64,000 nt of DNA, taken from Nemophila menziesii (lineage: Eukaryota; Streptophyta; Magnoliopsida; Boraginales; Hydrophyllaceae). The notes beneath the pieces were generated by a model. That model was given only the letters and a program-made list of their open reading frames with translations, was not told the origin of the DNA and searched no databases. Shown here piece by piece: positions 35,601 through 44,454 of the stretch (positions within the stretch are counted from its first letter, which is position 1; each line of letters starts with the position of its first letter). Location of the stretch: positions 3,534,001 to 3,598,000 of the forward strand of contig JARWIR010000050.1 in assembly GCA_029959085.1 (NCBI GenBank), written 5' to 3'. The translations under genes and the position numbers were made by a program.

Positions 35601-36876
35601 TAAAATAATATGTAACATACCTGTCCCTTTAATTGATTGCAAAGATTTTCTAATTTGGAATTTGTCCAAAGATGGTAATTACACGGTTAAAGAAGCCTAT
35701 CACCACCTGAAAATATTATCTGATTCTTTCATTGAGAAAAATAATATTAAAGGCCCATCCTCTAGTTATAATTTGGACCCAAAGGTTTGGAAAGTTATTT
35801 GGGCTATGAAAACCATTCCAAAAATTCAAAATTTTATGTGGAAAAGCCTTAAAAACATTCTTCCTACTGAAGAAATTCTCTATCAGAAACATTGTACTAA
35901 AACTAAAGTTTGTAAAATTTGTAATCTAGAGGATGAGACTATTGAACATTTGTTCTTTGCTTGTCCTTGGGCTCGTGCTACCTGGTTTGCCTCACCTCTA
36001 TCCCTACTTACTCGTAATGATAGTACTAATAATCTGGGTGATTGGTTCCTGAATATTATTAAGAATGGAAATGGTAAAAATGAAAATAGCACTGATGTGG
36101 CTGAGCTTATCAGTTACCTTTGTTGGTTCATTTGGAAGGGTAGGAACAACTTTATCTTTAATGGTATTGAGCCTGATCCTTTGTTTACTGTTCAATTAGC
36201 TGCTAAAAGTTGTAAAGAATTCAATGATAAAAATTCTCCTAATGATGCAAAAACTGATTTGAATGAGCTGAAGGAAAATAAGAATAAGGATATGCTTAGT
36301 AATAATATTAGTGAGGGTAATCTGAATAGAGGGAAAGATTTTGGTACTAAAACCAATAAAATTAGCTCGAAAAAGAAAAATCATAAGTGGAAACCTCCTA
36401 ATAAAGATTGTTTTAAAATCAATACTGATGCTTCTTTTACTACCTCTGGTTGTGCTATTGGTTTTGTTGTCAGGGACCATTTTGGAAATTTTATAGCTGG
36501 GGAGTCTAAGAAGATTGAGGCTTCAAATGCTGCAGAAGCTGAAGCACAGGGTGTTCTTTGGGGTTGCAAAATTGCTACAAGCTTCCCCAAATACTCTACT
36601 ACTATTGAAAATGATAATGCGAGCATTATGGGTCCTCTAATAGCTAGAACTCCTTTTACTAAATTCGATTGTTGTAATATTTATAAGTCTTTGTATTCTT
36701 GTGCGGAAACTTGTAATCCCTCCTTTTCCCTTATCTCTCGAGAGGGGAACTTAGTGGCTGACTGGGTTGCAAAACAAACCTTGTGTGGGTCTTTGTTTGG
36801 CAACTGGGGTTTGCACCCCCCTACCCAGTTAGTGCGACTTTTGTGCTCTGATTTGCCTTCTTGTGGCATTGGTTGA
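32647..36876 (+). CDS. LINE ORF2: endonuclease, reverse transcriptase, RNase H
   Basis: 1409 residues from ATG 32647, which overlaps the ORF1 stop; an in-frame ATG at 32611 lies inside ORF1 and is less likely. Apurinic-type endonuclease, residues 1-230: N7 (SWNCQG), E36 (LTETKQ), D134/N136 (GDFNLI), SDH at 219-221. Reverse transcriptase, about 450-750: D580 in motif A (IKADVKKAY), RQGDPLSP, and FADDS at 685-689. A zf-RVT zinc finger has C1089, C1092, H1101 and C1106. RNase H, about 1255-1380: D1261 (NTDAS), E1297/E1299, D1323, D1372 (VADWVAK). The usual histidine before the last motif is not evident (SLISREGN). It nicks target DNA and copies the element RNA in place. No stops; likely functional. 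Confidence 0.93.
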   Translation: MMQISWNCQGLGNPLTVQTLRDLCAKHNPEVIFLTETKQKRVYITKLAISLNMNIKFQLDPVGLSGGLVLLVKNDVDIKIINADENFIETTINEGTIVKYIYVYGAPSEDNKCDVINKYYKCNDKNLPCIFLGDFNLIRDFSEKLGGSKINKKSMKSFCKFINNNALEEIPRHGCHFTWTNRRVGDKIVKCILDRGLINKKWSDVYPNAWIAVLPAVGSDHCPLILHKDIENNTKKKRFYFQSFWTNEVDCLNIVNKVWTDNNNLRGIPINIMNHKLNITRRKLNYWNRVKFNNNRKVINELMERLKILSDGITNEGIWDEYNNILKNIELAWDREEQFWKDKSRVLWLRKGDKNTSYFHASTKSRRKRNTIKLIKNSTGTWVEKEKDISDVFVNYYNSIFKSVGKRNFEDILQIIEPCINENMNIGLIKPISHDEARSAIWELGLNKAPGPDGFTGIFFKTYWNIIKIDVMRIINDFWNNKASLEQINQTFIALIPKIDHPSEVQHFRPISCTNFLYKIISKILVNRLKPIMPFIVDENQSGFIPGRKIQENILISHEIITFLKRKKTTKKYYLAIKADVKKAYEFIEWDFLEQLLIKMGFHKKWIDNIMECITSVSYSILINGKDFPISKPTRGLRQGDPLSPFLFCIVSQTLNSLVKEKVDKKLLDGFKIGTNCPTITHLLFADDSIFFLKAEFKDVLTFNKLMSDYERASGLTLNKDKCNVLFSTNTPAHIRYFMTNKLDMKEKDSLGSYLGLPTDWNRNKSRDLDWIIERIVNKVENWKTLFLSDSGKETLIKAVLQSLPNYLMSTFLMPKNICNTIHNTIARFWWGKNNKKSIHFKNWNSLCSSKFHGGLGFRDINLMNQALLGKQAWYILNNEHSLIAKLLKGKYYYKDNFINAKIGYAPSLGWRSILFGRKVFENNLSWKIGNGDDIQVQKEVWITNNNTCIKPFDNNIKVVGEFINKTDHSWNINLIEKNFTPQVSKIICNIPVPLIDCKDFLIWNLSKDGNYTVKEAYHHLKILSDSFIEKNNIKGPSSSYNLDPKVWKVIWAMKTIPKIQNFMWKSLKNILPTEEILYQKHCTKTKVCKICNLEDETIEHLFFACPWARATWFASPLSLLTRNDSTNNLGDWFLNIIKNGNGKNENSTDVAELISYLCWFIWKGRNNFIFNGIEPDPLFTVQLAAKSCKEFNDKNSPNDAKTDLNELKENKNKDMLSNNISEGNLNRGKDFGTKTNKISSKKKNHKWKPPNKDCFKINTDASFTTSGCAIGFVVRDHFGNFIAGESKKIEASNAAEAEAQGVLWGCKIATSFPKYSTTIENDNASIMGPLIARTPFTKFDCCNIYKSLYSCAETCNPSFSLISREGNLVADWVAKQTLCGSLFGNWGLHPPTQLVRLLCSDLPSCGIG

Positions 36877-36938
36877 TTTTTGGTTGTAAACTCTCTTTAT
36901 TATTATTTATCTTATTATAAACTTTCGACAAAAAAAAA
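36877..36938 (+). other. LINE 3' UTR and poly(A) tail
   Basis: 62 bp ending AACTTTCGAC followed by nine A residues (36930-36938). The truncated LINE at 29505 has a similar end. Confidence 0.85.
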
Positions 36939-36951
36939 GATTTAGCTTGTT
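36939..36951. repeat. Target site duplication of the LINE, right copy
   Basis: GATTTAGCTTGTT, identical to 30525-30537. Confidence 0.9.
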
Positions 36952-37394
36952 GTTCCATTTTTATAACTATTTTTTCGAAAAGAAAGAAAAAAGAAAAAAA
37001 AAAGATAATTGTCGGCATTCTTTTAAGGGTTAAACCTACGGCGTATACATACATACAAATGATTCCAGAGTGTTGATTGTTCATACCCCATTAGTTAACA
37101 AAATAATTCAACCAAAACAAAGGACAAAAACTATATAATATGATATATAAAAAGGAGAAATGACTAATGAAAAAGTTGTCCTACCTAAATCAATGATCAA
37201 AAGGTTAATGAATGTTTACAATTAGTAATCAATAATCAACGAGTGTCATTTTCGTGCTACACTAATTCCATGTCTTTTTCTGAGTTTAGGGATTCAAGCC
37301 ATTGTTTTATCTTCCCTTTCTTTAGTAGTACTAATGATGATGGCTTATTGTGTCGGCGGACGCTGTTCAACCTTTTTTTTTTTTTTTTTTTGGG

Positions 37395-37447
37395 AAGGAA
37401 GGAAACCTACTCTTTTACATTTAGGAGGAACATGGTTCGATTTTTTC
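37395..37447 (+). pseudogene. SINE head remnant
   Basis: ACTCTTTTACATTTAGGAGG followed by AACATGGTTCGATT matches the region CTCTCATTTAGGAGGTACAGGGTTCGAATC of the complete SINE (30250-30290). The body is missing. Confidence 0.5.
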
Positions 37448-38169
37448 GTTTATAACCAAAACCAGAACTGAACATAATATTTTGGGTATTTATAATTTAA
37501 AAATTAAACCAGACGATTCGTATTTAATTTCATACTCGGTTTTTGGCCCCATTACTTTGTATTGTTCGGTTTTGGTTCGCTACATATATGAATGTTTGAC
37601 CAATAATCGTGTCATACCATGTCTTAAAATACATGATCCAAAATCGACTAATACTCTAATACAATTATATTACCATTCTAATAACAAATTATCTTATTAC
37701 AATACTAAATAAATTTATAAAATTAAATCTTTTACTTCCGAATTCATACAATCATAATGAATAAAACAAATCAAGTTAACACTTACTAATACAATTTTAA
37801 GTGATATAAAAAATATACTAATAACATTTTCAAATAGTAAAACAAAATATTTCACGCAGATGATAAATTCTTAACTAAATTTTCTCCCAAATAATTTTTA
37901 TACAAAAATTCTCACATTCTTTATTTTTTTTCCTCCGTCGGTTCAGTTTTTATTCTGTTTTCTGGCTTGGTTGCATTTTAAACCGAACCGAACCAAAAAT
38001 ATTTGGATTTTGAAAATCGTAAATCGAACCATTTGGTTTTTCGGTTTTTTACGGTTTTTTGGTTCAGTTTGGTGTTTTGGTTCTCATTTGCTCACCCCCT
38101 AATTACATCAATAACAACCAACTAACATTTAATAAAAACCCAACTAAGATAATAGAACAAAGCTAACCA

Positions 38170-38172
<3 letters not shown>

Positions 38173-38220
<48 letters not shown>
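38173..38220. repeat. (CT)n(CA)n microsatellite
   Basis: About 19 CT units followed by four CA units. Confidence 0.95.
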
Positions 38221-38221
<1 letters not shown>

Positions 38222-38363
38222 AAAGTACAAAACAATTTTTTTCGACGGTTCGAATACATAGAGAATGTTCATAATCGTTTATATTCCTCATCTCTTCAGT
38301 TAAATGAGTGTCCATTGAAGAACTGAAAGTCCCGTATTCGATCCACAATCCTTTGATTCTTTT

Positions 38364-38435
38364 TATCATGCATCCCAATGGTTAGAATATCTGACTTTCA
38401 CCTAGGAAACCTGGGTCCGATTCTCGTAAATGAAA
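38364..38435 (+). pseudogene. tRNA-Glu(UUC)-like sequence
   Basis: From GGTTAG at 38380 onwards it aligns without gaps to plant tRNA-Glu: D-arm GGTTAG, anticodon loop CTTTCAC with anticodon TTC at 38397-38399, then CCTGGGTCCGATTCTCG as the T-arm (B box). The acceptor stem and part of the anticodon stem do not pair. It is a pseudogene or the head of a tRNA-Glu-derived SINE rather than a working tRNA. Confidence 0.6.
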
Positions 38436-39186
38436 TATTTTTTCCATAAATCTTGAGCCATGAACTATAAATTTTGATTTTTGAACTTTAACCAATGAAT
38501 TTTAAATGATGAAATATGAAACATACATTTTGAAAAATAAAATATGCAACCACTATCTACTATTCTTTCTCGTTTCCTCCGACCTTATATTTGTGTTTTG
38601 TCTTTAAAAAAATGCATGCAAGGCTAAATACAACCTTTGGTCATTAGATGAAGTATTTAAAACATTAAGACCATGAAACATAAATTTTAAATCGTTTGGA
38701 TTTATAATGATATATTTAAAAAATATTAGGTTCACAAACATTTGGTCATTAGATGAAGTATTTAAAACACTTTTTATTTAAACCACGATGCCTGAATTTT
38801 GAACCTTGAACCATGAATAATAAATCATGAACGAAGAAATTTTAACCATGAACATTGAATGTTGGACCTTAGATCTTGAATCTTAAACCTTTGACCTTGA
38901 ATTTTGGATCTTGAATCTTGAATCATGAACAAGAAAACTTGAAACTTGAAACATGAAACATTACCATGATCCTTGAACCTTAAATCATGAACCATTAACC
39001 TAGAACATTCAAATTTGTATCATGAATCTTGAACCTTGAACCATAAATCATACACCCATGGACCTTGAACTTTGAACCATAAATCATACACCCATGGACC
39101 TTGAACCTTCTACTTTGGACATTGAACCTTAAATCTTGGATCTTTAACCATGCACAGTGAAACTTGAACCATAAACCATCCCCCAT
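38436..39186. repeat. Degenerate short-unit repeat, TTGAACC / CATGAA type
   Basis: About 750 bp built from variants of CTTGAACCTTGAACCATGAA. The most regular part is 38800-39180. One longer unit, beginning GAACCATAAATCATACACCC, is present twice at about 39037 and 39073. The right edge coincides with the loss of the Athila RNase H sequence, so this repeat marks the broken end of that element. No coding role, although it can be read as open frames. Confidence 0.75.
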
Positions 39187-40735
39187 AGCTAAATCACTTG
39201 CATCACACATAACCTCAAACGGAAAATTCCAATCCGGTGGTAAAATGATAGGAGCAGTAATGATTTTTTCCTTGATTGCTTTGAAGGCCACCATGCAAGC
39301 TTCATAGAAAAGGAATTTGGTGTCCTTCTCAAGTAAGTTACATAGTGGTTTAGCAATCTTTAAAGCCAGCATGGCCAAGAAAACTTCTCACCCCTTTAAC
39401 AAAAAAGGAGGTGGAAGAGTTTTTATCACCACTATCTTTGCGCGATCAACCTCTAAACCAACACTCGAAACCTTCTGACCCAGTACTATACCTTCTCGAA
39501 CCATGAAATGACACTTCTCCCAATTTAAAACCAAATCACTTTCCTTGCATCTAATCAAAACTTTCTCCAGATTCTGTAAACACTTATCAAAGTCATCACC
39601 GAATACAGAGAAATCATCCATAAATACCTCAAGATAATTATCGATCATATCCCAGAAGATTGCTATCATACATCTTTGAAATGTAGCAGGTGCGTTACAT
39701 AACCCAAATGGCATTTTGCGATATGCAAAAGTACCAAAGGGGCATGTAAAGGTTGTTTTGTGTTGATCTTCAGGCGCCACGTAAATCTGATTATATCCGG
39801 AATATCCATCTAAAAAGTAGTAATACTCTCTACCAACTAACTTGTCTAACATTTGGTCTATGAAGGGAAGAGGGAAATGATCTTTTCTGGTGGCCTTGTT
39901 CAGTTTACGATAATCCATACAAACTCTCCAACAAACTACAGTTCTTGAAGGAATAGCTTCATTTTGATTGTTAAGAACTGTATCAATTCCTCCTTTCTTC
40001 GGCACACACTGAACTGGACACACCCATTCACTACTTGAAATGTGATAAATAATCCCTGCGTCTAACAACTTAATAACCTCTTTCTTTACAACTTCCTTCA
40101 TGACTAGCATTAATCTCCGTTGACCTTCAACTGAGCGTGCGTTGTCATCTTCAAGAATGCTTTTGTGTTGACAATAGGAAGGGCTAATGCCTTTGATGTC
40201 GGCAATAGTCCACCCTACCGCCTCTTTGTTTGCTCTTAACACATGCAACAGTTTATCTTCTTGAGGACCTGTTAAATTTGCTGAAACAATAACATGTAGA
40301 GTTTCATTAGTACCCAAATATGCATACCTCAAGTGTAATGGCAAAGGCTTTTCTTCCAATTACGGAGGAGATTCGATTGAAGGTTTCTTTTTAGTTACAA
40401 TCTCCCCTGGTTCTCACACAGGTTCATAGGCTAGACGCCTAGACTTTGGATTCTCAGAGTTAAGAGCTGCCACTGTTGCGCAAAGCTCCTCCATCAATTC
40501 AGGTAGATCTAATGTCAAGGCTGTCTACAAAACATTATCATAAGTAAATTCATTATATACCTCTTGCGTGGCATGCTCAATTACATCCATTCGGAAACAA
40601 TCCTCTTGAGAATCTGGAAACTTCATAGGGCGGAATACATTGAACTTCACTACCTCGTCTTGGATTCGCATTATTAATTCGCCGTTTTCTACATCAATTA
40701 AAGTACGCCCCGTGGCTAGGAATGGTCTTCCCAAA
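39187..40735 (-). pseudogene. Outer Athila element: end of protease, RT, start of RNase H
   Basis: Minus-strand pol of an Athila-lineage Ty3/gypsy element, left part of a copy split by the insertion at 40736-48860. At 40735 the protease resumes with GRPFLATG. RT occupies 39388-40359: VCMDYRKLNKATRKDHFPLP, FLDGYSGYNQI (typical of Athila/Tat), TTFTCPFGTFAYRKMPFGLC, and the catalytic box FMDDFSVFG (FMDD at 39612-39623). RNase H starts at 39378 (IILPPDWNFPFEVMCDASD) and is cut off after CDASD at 39187 by a degenerate repeat. Integrase and the 3' LTR are missing. A stop separates the protease/linker piece from RT, so the copy is dead, but RT motifs are well kept. It copied the element's RNA into DNA in the particle. 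Confidence 0.85.
40731..40735. repeat. Target site duplication of the inserted element, left copy
   Basis: CCAAA, identical to 48861-48865. Removing one copy and the element restores the protease reading frame of the outer Athila element. Confidence 0.9.
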
Positions 40736-42232
40736 TGATGTCTCCTCATTTGTGATAGATTTATATTAGGATGAGACAGCATTTTTAGTGATTTAGAAGT
40801 CATTATAGTCGATTTTCTTGAGAAATGCTACACTTTCCTATTTTGAGTCTTGATTTAGTAAAATAATATTTTTAGAGCATATTGGGTTTAATTATTTATT
40901 TAGTGTGAAGCTTTAAAGATAATTATAGAGCTTAATTAGAGTCCAAGTCAAAGACAACAACTTATGGAAAGAGATTAGCATGGTAATTGGAGATAAGGAA
41001 ATAAAAGCTAAAAAGATGGAAAAGGAAAAACTGCCTTAATCTGGGATTCTGCGGCACACGTCTAAAGATATGCGTTTTTACCTAAGAAATAGGCCGATTT
41101 TTGTAATTTCCTTCATTAGGGGCAAGATAATTCTGTTGCGATTCTTTTGGTATCTTATGGAGCTCAAACCGACCAATAACGAAGAAGATATGCTCAAAAC
41201 GGTCCAGCAGTGTTTATCTTTATTTCCATACGAATTAGAGTTGGGCTTGGAGTCCACCACTTACTTATCCTTCAAGAAAACGAATTAGGGCTTCCAAGAC
41301 ACCTATAAATACACCCTCATACCATTGTAAACATGTCCTTGCTCAGTTGCAAAGTATAGGCTTAGTCTTTACTTATATTTTCTTAGTTTTAAACAATAGC
41401 TTAGTCCTTTAGTTAGATATTCATCCTTAGAATCAAGCTATTCATTCAAGAAGCAAGTTGACCTGTAGAGGAAGACAAGAAGAAGAAGATTGGAGGCTGA
41501 CAACTCCTCTTCTACATCTCACCTTCTCTATATTTAGAGTAATTAGCTATAGATCTATTCTCAACCATATTTCTAAGCTTTTATTCTGTAAGTTTACTTT
41601 TAATTGTTGGATTATTATTTTGTCTTTAAATACTATTTGTTATTTTAATTGATTAAGCTTGGCGTATATTGTTATTATGTGTTTTGACTTATTTCCCTAG
41701 ATCTGATCAATCTTAGGATTAATTTTAGTTATTGACAACACCACATAATCGTCTAGGTTAACTAGATAGCCATTAAGGTTTGATTTAATCACCAATCATT
41801 ATTTAGGAATCCCTAGTAGTGGAGAGGTTGCTCCTAAGCCTAGAAAAGGCTAGGTAGAATTTAGAATCCTGGTTAATATATAATGCTTAATGTGACAGGT
41901 TAGAATAACAATTTAGTAATAGACTTAGTAATCCTAATCTATTAGACTTACATCCATATTTATCTATTTGCATTCTTACTTATTATTTCTCATCTGATAG
42001 TTAATCATATTATTTTATCTTTTTATATTTTATTCTAAGCATATAAATTCATCTACGCTTGTTAAATATAAGTAGATCTAACGGATACAATCCCTGCGAA
42101 CGAACTTGACTTATCATTAAAACTTGCAAACGATCTGTGATACTTGCAGTGAGTTCTGTGGTTCTCAAGGGTGTGTGCTCTTTATTATTATTCTTATTTA
42201 TCTATTTATTTATCACACCTTTGCCCCCACCA
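40736..42232 (+). repeat. 5' LTR, group A
   Basis: 1497 bp, TGATGTCTCC ... CCCCCACCA, same length as the 3' LTR. The terminal inverted repeat TGATGTCTC / GAGACAGCA has one change here in its second arm. TATA box at 41303. Confidence 0.95.
41303..41311 (+). promoter_or_regulatory. TATA box of the 5' LTR
   Basis: CTATAAATA, 567 bp from the LTR start. The same offset is seen in the 3' LTR (47931). Probable promoter for the genomic RNA. Confidence 0.65.
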
Positions 42233-42238
42233 AGTTTT

Positions 42239-42256
42239 TGGCGCCGCTGCCGGGGA
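42239..42256 (+). other. Primer-binding site, tRNA-Asp type
   Basis: TGGCGCCGCTGCCGGGGA, six bases after the LTR. From memory of plant tRNA-Asp(GUC), it is complementary to that tRNA's 3' end except at one position. Athila elements typically use this primer. Confidence 0.85.
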
Positions 42257-42361
42257 GTTATCTTTAAGTTAAATCTATTTTGTGTTTATTTAGTGTAGAA
42301 GTTTTTATTTGTTTTCAGTTTTACGCGTTTTCTTTTTAGTCTCTTCTCAGGTTTATTAGGT

Positions 42362-42940
42362 ATGGAAAATTATTACGCACAAAATATGCATGGGGCCCGA
42401 AATCAAAATTTTTATCAAGAAGGTTCGAGCTATCAATTACAAGCTCCACCACAACCCAGGCATAATCCACAAAAAGAAGCTATAACCAAGCTCGAAGGAA
42501 TGGTGGATAATTTATTGATTTTGGTTCAAAATTGTATGCAGCTCAACAATGAAACATCCATGGAGCAAGCTGCAAAAGTGGAAGCCTTGGAGACACAAGT
42601 CACTCAAGTGACCAATTCTTCTCTAAAATTCCAACAAGAGCTTCCACCGTTAATCCGAAGTGTAATAGAAGAACAGGTTCAACAAGCACATCCGTCTCAC
42701 CCTTTTGAAAGTATAAATTATTTGGAAAACATGGTAGATCAAAATGCGGCAAAGATAGATGCTAATACAACCTTAATACGTTCTATGCACCAAATATATC
42801 AAGCAATGGAGCAAATATTAACAGAACTCACTACGATCAATCAACAGTTACAACAAGAATTACATAAGATACTGGGTTATAGCAATGTTGGGTTCGAAAT
42901 TTCAACCGTAGAAGAACCAACCAAGCTTAGCTTAGAATAA
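42362..42940 (+). CDS. gag-like protein, coiled-coil
   Basis: 192 residues from ATG 42362, the first frame after the PBS. The start is Asn/Gln-rich (ARNQNFYQEGSSYQLQAPPQ). The rest is rich in heptad-like leucine, glutamine and glutamate (ITKLEGMVDNLLILVQNC, then MEQILTELTTINQQLQQEL) and likely forms a coiled coil. It lacks the usual Athila capsid core and zinc knuckle, so gag is shortened. It ends at TAA 42938-42940. The same frame continues without a break into the protease region, so either the stop is read through or it is a recent mutation. Function inferred: particle assembly or packaging together with helper gag. Confidence 0.6.
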   Translation: MENYYAQNMHGARNQNFYQEGSSYQLQAPPQPRHNPQKEAITKLEGMVDNLLILVQNCMQLNNETSMEQAAKVEALETQVTQVTNSSLKFQQELPPLIRSVIEEQVQQAHPSHPFESINYLENMVDQNAAKIDANTTLIRSMHQIYQAMEQILTELTTINQQLQQELHKILGYSNVGFEISTVEEPTKLSLE

Positions 42941-43951
42941 GTAATTGTTAAAGATCAAATTGCGGAGGAGGTTGATCCAGAATTCAAGCATGTGGAAGAA
43001 GAAAAAGAAACCGATAAAGAAGAGACAACCGCACAAAAGGTGCAAAAAGAAGAAGACAAGGCGGAGACACCGCCTATACATCCGTTACTATCACCACCTC
43101 ATCTACAAAGAATTACATATCCTAGTGGTGATACTAAATCTGAAACGTCAAGCCCAGAAAAAATCATTGTTCCTATACTCGAAGTCCCATTCGTGCAAAC
43201 TGGCCTAGGTAAAAAAATTGATGATGAGGCCACTGAAATCGATGTTTGGTTCGATGTTGTTGAAGAGTTCAGCCTTCAAGAAGAGGAGGAAGTGGAATCA
43301 CCACAAGTTCCACTTAGTGAGCTAGATATTCCGAAAAGGGAAGAACAAAGCACGATATGCATAGAGGACTTAATCGCATATGAAGAGCCTACATCACCGA
43401 AAGTCTGCAAGGAAGATCTGTCCAAGAAGAGTGAAAGTGTAGAAGTTGAGATCGGGAATAGGGACAGTACTAAAGAAAGCTTGACAACCATTCCGAAGAA
43501 GCTACCACAAAAGATGCAAGATCTTGGAGCTTTATATCTCCACATTAATATAGGTGGTAATTTCAAAGCTAAAGCGATGTGTGACTTAGGTTCAGGAAGG
43601 AATATCATGCCCAAGAGTCTGTTTGAGAAGTTAGGCATGAGAGATGCCAAAAGAAAAGATATTGATTTGCTGCTCCTAGATAATTCAACGATAAAGCCAT
43701 GGGGAGTCATTGAAGACGTGCTTGTCCAAGTAGGTACTTTAACTATACCTACAGATTTTGTTATTCTTGATAGCATTGCAGGTCAACATGTTCCATTGAT
43801 ACTTGGACGCCCATTCTTGGCGACAAGTCACAGCATAATTGATATTCATAGGGGAACCGTGACTTTCCGAATGGGAAAAGAATCTAAAACATTCCACTTG
43901 GTGGATGAAAAGCATGAGGAATCACGTATAGAAAAAGCCCCAACACTCTGA
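42941..43951 (+). CDS. Acidic linker plus retroviral-type aspartic protease
   Basis: 336 codons in the gag frame directly after the TAA stop, with no ATG near the start (the first residues are VIVKDQIAEE). The linker (about 42941-43500) is acidic and rich in EEE and PPHLQ-type runs. The protease core follows: MQDLGALYLHINIGG, then the active site CDLGSGRNIMP (catalytic Asp codon 43583-43585; relatives have DLGAS), then WGVIEDVLVQVG, DFVILD and VPLILGRPFLATS. That order matches the Athila protease copy at 48866-49080. It would process the polyprotein. The frame ends in TGA 43949-43951 and then continues open into the integrase tail. Confidence 0.75.
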   Translation, partial: VIVKDQIAEEVDPEFKHVEEEKETDKEETTAQKVQKEEDKAETPPIHPLLSPPHLQRITYPSGDTKSETSSPEKIIVPILEVPFVQTGLGKKIDDEATEIDVWFDVVEEFSLQEEEEVESPQVPLSELDIPKREEQSTICIEDLIAYEEPTSPKVCKEDLSKKSESVEVEIGNRDSTKESLTTIPKKLPQKMQDLGALYLHINIGGNFKAKAMCDLGSGRNIMPKSLFEKLGMRDAKRKDIDLLLLDNSTIKPWGVIEDVLVQVGTLTIPTDFVILDSIAGQHVPLILGRPFLATSHSIIDIHRGTVTFRMGKESKTFHLVDEKHEESRIEKAPTL

Positions 43952-44227
43952 GATGTGACAAAAGAAATTAAAAATAAAGTCCACAATAAACCCGTGAAGA
44001 AGAGAATCAAAAGTGAGTTTGGGGTTGGTGACATGGTTGCATGGAAAGCCCCCAAACAAGAGAATAGACCACGGGAATTCAAGGATTCGTGGATGGGTCC
44101 GTTTGTAGTTACAAGAGTTGTTTCGTCAAAACGGATTGAAATACAAGCTAAGAAGGGTCACAAACTTCGGATAGTAGATGAGCATAAGCTAACCCGTTGT
44201 TGGGGAGGTTATATACGCAAGCCTTGA
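43952..44227 (+). pseudogene. Integrase C-terminal tail fused after the protease
   Basis: 91 codons in the same frame after the TGA stop: KKRIKSEFGVGDMVAWKAP, then DSWMGPFVVTRVV, then IEIQAKKGHKLRIVDEHKL. This is the end of a Ty3/gypsy integrase. The family pattern is F-x-x-G-D-x-V, then W-x-GPF-x-V, then G-x-x-F/L-x-V-N-x-x-x-L. The zinc-binding domain, the D,D,E core, RT and RNase H that should precede it are all gone, deleted in frame. No ATG begins it. It may be expressed by readthrough of the TGA or be a simple relic. Retention of an intact frame across the deletion is notable. Confidence 0.7.
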
Positions 44228-44454
44228 TCGAGGTAACACGTCTAACTTTGAAAGACGTTAAACAAAAGTGTTGTACGGGAGACAACCCGGAGTTTTTTTT
44301 AAATTTTCATGTCTTTTACGTTTTTAATTTATGTTTAATTTAGTTATTTTTAGTTGATAATGCATATTTGAGAAAGGTATTAGTGTTTTAGGTGTGTAGG
44401 AATTGGAGAAATCGAGTTAGGGACGCGAGGAAAATTTTTTGGAGCGAAGGAATG

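Larger units (their letters stand above)
30538..36938 (+). mobile_element. Complete plant L1-type LINE, 6.4 kb
   Basis: A 6401-bp element between perfect 13-bp target duplications, with a short 5' UTR, two open ORFs and a 62-bp 3' end finishing in nine A residues. ORF1 encodes an RNA-binding protein and ORF2 an endonuclease/reverse transcriptase/RNase H. Neither ORF has a stop or frameshift, and the duplication is perfect. Together these point to a recent insertion of full length, unlike the other LINE pieces in this window (1310, 17825, 29505), which are truncated or decayed. Activity is inferred only from intactness. A few unusual residues in ORF2 are noted in its entry. Confidence 0.95.
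36952..38363. other. Non-coding stretch with SINE scraps and microsatellites
   Basis: No gene. It contains an A/G-rich block near 36975-37005, a long T run near 37372-37391, a SINE head remnant (listed separately), Y-rich phrases such as CGGTTTTTTACGG near 38040, and a CT microsatellite. A further tRNA-like B box (GTATTCGATCC) lies near 38334-38344. Confidence 0.45.

Noticed and set aside
32772..36869. Many minus-strand open frames opposite the LINE ORFs
   Set aside because: Shadow frames of two well-supported plus-strand ORFs with recognised domains.
38364..38435. Functional tRNA-Glu gene
   Set aside because: The acceptor stem does not pair and the anticodon stem is mismatched, so only a tRNA-derived relic is claimed.
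41070..41288. 72-residue open frame in the 5' LTR, with a near-identical twin at 47698-47916
   Set aside because: Both lie at the same place in the two LTR copies and overlap U3/TATA sequence. Identity is explained by the LTR repeat, not by coding selection.
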